Shown here in pieces: positions 60,154 through 64,000 of a DNA stretch of 64,000 bases (positions are counted from its first letter, which is position 1; each line of letters starts with the position of its first letter). The notes beneath the pieces were generated by a model, which was given only the letters and a program-made list of their open reading frames with translations, ran no database searches and was not told the origin of the DNA. This stretch comes from Lycium barbarum. Taxonomy: Eukaryota; Streptophyta; Magnoliopsida; Solanales; Solanaceae. Position numbers and translations under genes: made by a program. Location of the stretch: NCBI RefSeq assembly GCF_019175385.1, contig NC_083339.1, positions 27,991,637 through 28,055,636 on the forward strand, written 5' to 3'.

Positions 60154-61607
60154 TGTTACACCTCTCGTTTCCATCGTAGGAGAATCTATGGTTTCCTAAT
60201 CGGGTATGCCCTTGTAATAGAGACCTGAGCCCGAGTTTTGGAGGTAGGAAGGGTCTTGCCCCGTGTATAAGGGTACCAGCAGGTATTCCTGGTAGAAAGT
60301 GTCGAACCGTACCGCTGGGCACTTTTTATTTCCAAGTATAAATATAGGACCCGCAACTTTATTTCTCATTTTCCTCCATTCCAAATCAGAGAAACCTTAG
60401 TATTTTCTCTCCTAACATTTTCCATCATTATTAGTGGAGATTTGGTACGATCCGAGCCCCGTGAACCCGTGCTTGTCAAAAAGAAGGTTGTTTCTAGGGT
60501 TTCTTCAAGTTGAAAAGTTTAGGAAGTTGGAGTTGAAGTTGAAGTTGAGCCTTGGAATCTTAGGCCTCTCAAGATATGTAAATGCTTTATAACCTTGTAT
60601 TTAAGTTAATTATCGAGGATTTTTGTGGTTTTAAGCGAAGAGAGGGAATTTGTGGAAGTGGTAAGTTGATGGAAGTTAAGATAGTGATTTGGGGCTATTT
60701 TAAGAGATGATTGGGAATAGATTTGAGTATATTTTTTATATGGGGTAAGAGGGAAAATAGGGAAGACGTTATATACACGTTACCACCTGATCAACTGGTG
60801 CCCAGTGATGATGATATTGATGATGGCCACCGAGAGGCCGATGGGATATGAGATATGGATCGGGCTGAACGTTCCTCAGCATATATATATATATATATAT
60901 ATATATACATGAGCATGATTACCATTGAGAGTATGCATACTATGCGCTCACAGAGGCATTGTCAGTTATACAAATTTATGTAGATGTATACAAATACTAG
61001 TTCATACAGATTCATGCAGATAACCATTTCAGCTTTTGAGTTTCGGATTTCATTCGTGACTCTTACTTACATGTTGCTCCTATGCTTCACATACTCAATA
61101 CATTATCCGTACTGACTCCCTATTGCTCGGGGAGCTGTGTTCATGCACGCAGGTGCAGGTAGACCGACAGGTGGTCCAGCTTAGTAGGACTTCTATCCAG
61201 CAGTGGTCAGTGCGCTCCATTGATCCGGAGCTGCAGTATATTTTGGCATGCTAGCCTTTTGAGATGTATATGCACATGGGTATGACGGGGCCCTGTCCCG
61301 TCCATTCTACAGCTTTTATTCCAGTAGAGGTCTGTAGACAGATGTATGTATCAGTTAGATGATGTAGCTTTGTCGGCTTCCATTCTTTTGTGTATAGTAT
61401 AGGTAGCAACCTAGCTGGCTCGCACTATTCTTTCAATATGTTTATGTATATACATATTGTTCAGAGTTCATGATGTCGCCTATTTATGAGATTAGTTTAA
61501 GTCATTGATGGGCTTTTGATATTCAGTAAGATTCAGATATGAGTATTGGGGTGTTTGGTCGCTAGAGGTCAGACACTCGTCACGACTCATCGGTTTGGGT
61601 CGTGACA
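60154..61607 (+). repeat. 3' LTR of element B, internally deleted
   Basis: Same ends as the 5' LTR but only 1,454 bp. It lacks the gtcgacgg block (the 5' copy jumps from ggtattcctgg to gtcgaaccgtacc) and about 600 bp between agatttgagtata and the later ttatatggggta. Confidence 0.88.
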
Positions 61608-62419
61608 ATATATGTTTAAATATGACGCTTGAATATAAATATGCTAATGATTTATGAGTATAAAGGGGTAGAAGAGGTAAGAGAAAGATGTACGTTACTA
61701 AAAGAGCCAGATATCGACAAGAGCCTTTTTATCGTATAAAGTATATTGGCAAGGATATTGTATGGAGGTACGAGTATAAGGATATATGGATATAAGACAA
61801 AGTTAGGAATAAAGTACATAAAGATTGTTTTTCAGAAGTCCTCTTTTTCAGAAGTCCTCTTGTCACAAGATTAATGAGTTAGTAATATAAGGCTGAATAG
61901 CTAATGAAGGATGTGAACTGCTTTGAAGGAATTGGTTATATGATGGTAGATGAATGAGCTCGAAGTCGCGAGTTGATATAAGATGTACCCTTCATTAAGG
62001 AGATGAATTTGTAGTTTAAAAGAGGCTTGTCTAAAGACCGAGTGTTTATGTGGCAAAGAGAAAGAGGAACATTAACAATCAGGGCAAATTTTGAGAATAA
62101 AATTGGCGCTAGATACCATCACGGTGATGAAATGGGGAAAGCGAATAATAGGAGAAAGGTGATCTTGCAAGATCAATAAAGAAACTATGAAGATCCTTTT
62201 GATGAAAGCTTAGACCCATCCAGGATCAGTACGTCTACGTTAATATGTGACTCGTTACAAATAGGTGCAACTGACCAGATAAATTTAGACGGCGAATATA
62301 ACTAAGATTAGTTACAGATTTGCTGAGAGCATGTACTTGCAAGGAAAAGGAGAACTAATGGGATGTTAAGTATAGAATAATGGGCTAACACCCTAAGGGG
62401 CGAAGATGAGACAAACAAG
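61608..62419. other. Remainder right of element B, origin unclear
   Basis: Purine-rich, no long frame and no LTR similarity. Could be the 3' internal part of element A (whose pol and 3' LTR are missing here) or the older copia or host sequence. No gene. Confidence 0.45.
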
Positions 62420-64000
62420 TGTTGACACCCAATTTTGGCCCTCCTTTTTCGTTTAATTATTTTAACTATGCTTCTCAGTCCTGAAAATTCGCCAGAATGA
62501 GTTTGGAATATTTTCATTAATTATTACGCTATTTTTTGAGATATATTTCTCTAAAGTTAAGAACATTTTTATTGTTTCTTAAAAATTACCAAACATCATA
62601 TTTTTGTAATTAAAAATTACTAAACATCATTCTTTATAATTAAAACGACTCGAAAATAATGTTGATATTTTGATATCAATATTGGTGTCACATTTTTCCT
62701 TTAATCCTACTTATTACCGTATTAATCGTCTTTTACTATATTTTGTAAACTAATTACGTATATTAAATTACTTGTATTGTAATTTGTATAGGTGTATATT
62801 TTGGGAATTAATTAGGACAAAGAAGCCTATTTTAATTAATTGATAGAAGTAAAAAGGGATTAGGAAATAATTCATCTACTTAAGGATATTGGGCCATCTC
62901 CCTTTAAACCAAATCAGCAGCCCAAAATATCCCCAGCCCAAAATCTCCTTGACCCGACCCAGCCCAATAAACACTAAATCCCCAACTAAGTCTTCAACCC
63001 TTTTTTTTTCATTCTAACTAAATAATCAAACCAGCCCCTTTTCTCTCCCAAAAGTGAAACCTAGCCGTCACCACCCACCCCATCGCCGCCACCCTGTCAC
63101 TTCCGTCGCGTCGCCTCACCGCCACCACGACCATCGGACTGCAAAACCAAACAGCCTTCTCTCTCTTAAATCTAAAAACATCGAAATCCGTTGGTTTGAA
63201 GCTTTCGCCGCCTCCACTGCTGCCATGTCTCCTTTCCCTTTGATTGACGTGGTGGCAGAGCCGAAAGGGTCCAATAGGAGGTCGTTTCAACCTCTATAGA
63301 AGAGGAACGCGATGAACCGCTGGTTTCAAGCTCGCCTCTCCTTTGACCCGGTGGGTATAGGTTCGTTCAACCATCAGACCCGAAAACCTTGGAGAAATCT
63401 CCAAATTCGGAGTCCCAATGAACCTCCAGATTTCAAATCATCTCTGAAGAAGGTGATTTCTTTCTCTTTCATTCATGATTTCCTTTTGTTTGAATTTTAT
63501 TTCAAACGATTTCCCCCATTTTTGGGTGGTTTTCAAGGATGAATTTGAGTTCCCATTTTTTTTCAGCTATAAATACAGCCCCTCTACGGGCTGTTAAGAG
63601 AGGAGATCAATCGGAGAAAAAAAAAACCCTGCACTTTCACAAAGTTCAGAGGTTCAAAGTTTCCCCTTTGAACACAAGTCTTGAGCAAGTTAACCATTAA
63701 AAAAAAATTCCCCTTTTTCTAAGTCTTCAACAGTTGAAAATACACCTTTGAACACAAGCTTCGATCCTTATATAAAAGAAAAAAAAAGTCTCTTTTATTC
63801 TAAGCTTTTGGCTATCAATTTTTTTTTTACTCTATGCTTTTGGCCATCCAGAAAAATACTTAGGCTTCAGTTTTTTACTAGTCGCAACAACAAAAACTAT
63901 TCCGAGTGGATTCGGAGACTCGACGACGACATTATTCTCAGTTCGCTGTCCCGGAAAAGGTTAGTGGTCGCCCTTGCTTCACTTTTGTTTTCGGTTGTTA
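62420..64000 (+). mobile_element. Left part of another LTR, runs off the window
   Basis: Starts TGTTGACACCCAATTTTGGC, a common beginning of plant Ty3 LTRs. A tataaatacagccc TATA box lies at 63570. The Ser/Pro/His-rich open frames at 63054-63542 lie upstream of the TATA box within the LTR and are not taken as genes. Its right end and internal region lie beyond 64000, so solo or complete element is undecided. Confidence 0.65.

Larger units (their letters stand above)
50199..61607 (+). mobile_element. Ty3/gypsy element B, chromovirus of Del/Tekay type
   Basis: Full-structure LTR retrotransposon inserted into element A. 5' LTR 50199-52484, internal region 52485-60153 and 3' LTR 60154-61607. Flanking 5-mers are GTATA (50194-50198) and ATATA (61608-61612), one mismatch. 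Domain order gag, protease, RT, RNase H, integrase, chromodomain-like end. Interrupted by a 2.46-kb solo LTR at 56089-58552. Many stops make it defective. Confidence 0.92.

Noticed and set aside
63054..63542. Open frames rich in Ser/Pro/His/Arg as possible genes
   Set aside because: They lie inside an LTR, upstream of its TATA box, and show no known motif.

Overview
This is nuclear DNA of a flowering plant, almost certainly a Solanaceae species. Evidence: GT-AG introns, A+T-rich intergenic DNA full of MITEs, an RTE LINE whose short relative ends in (TTG)n, a late-blight R1-type NLR and a Ve1-like receptor protein (both nightshade-type families), and Del/Tekay-type Ty3 elements. The genus cannot be fixed from the sequence. 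There are no operons, plasmids or CRISPR arrays.

Host genes. (1) 279-3345 (+): pyruvate decarboxylase, all exons except the first, which lies left of the window. (2) 16876-19601 (+): an R1-type CC-NBS-LRR pseudogene with one frameshift and two in-frame stops, flanked by two copies of a polygalacturonase exon (15859-15948 and 21419-21526). (3) 23497-28699 (-): an intact six-exon aprataxin-like/bHLH140 gene (P-loop kinase + macro + HIT + zinc finger), with a SINE in intron 3. A decayed copy of its last exon lies at 8818-9285. (4) 37935-38443 (-): a 25-residue ribosomal protein L41 gene with a 12-nt first exon. (5) 44548-46339 (-): the 3' half of a Ve1-like receptor-like protein joined to the start of a copia gag.

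Mobile DNA makes up most of the rest. 0-10 kb holds MITEs, a LINE 3' fragment, a Pack-MULE-like element and a retroposed insertion. 10.5-14.5 kb is a near full-length RTE LINE. 30.37-36.08 kb is a Mutator-like element with inverted ends and a candidate 9-bp target duplication; it carries a broken Plant Mobile Domain (PMD) gene. 38.6-39.9 kb is a foldback element whose arms contain tRNA-like box-B sequence. 40.0-42.6 kb is an inverted-repeat element split by a solo LTR. 46.4-61.6 kb is a nest: a copia LTR is entered by Ty3 element A, which is entered by Ty3 element B, which is entered by an inverted solo LTR. A fourth LTR type starts at 62420 and leaves the window.

The points most worth following are the PMD gene inside the Mutator-like element, the LTR group (TGTTACACC...GGGTCGTGACA) that carries a different repeat-rich block upstream of the TATA box in each member, the gag-receptor fusion, and the excess of TAG/TGA stops in the Ty3 elements that look like deaminated methylcytosines. 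All calls come from reading the sequence; no database search was possible.
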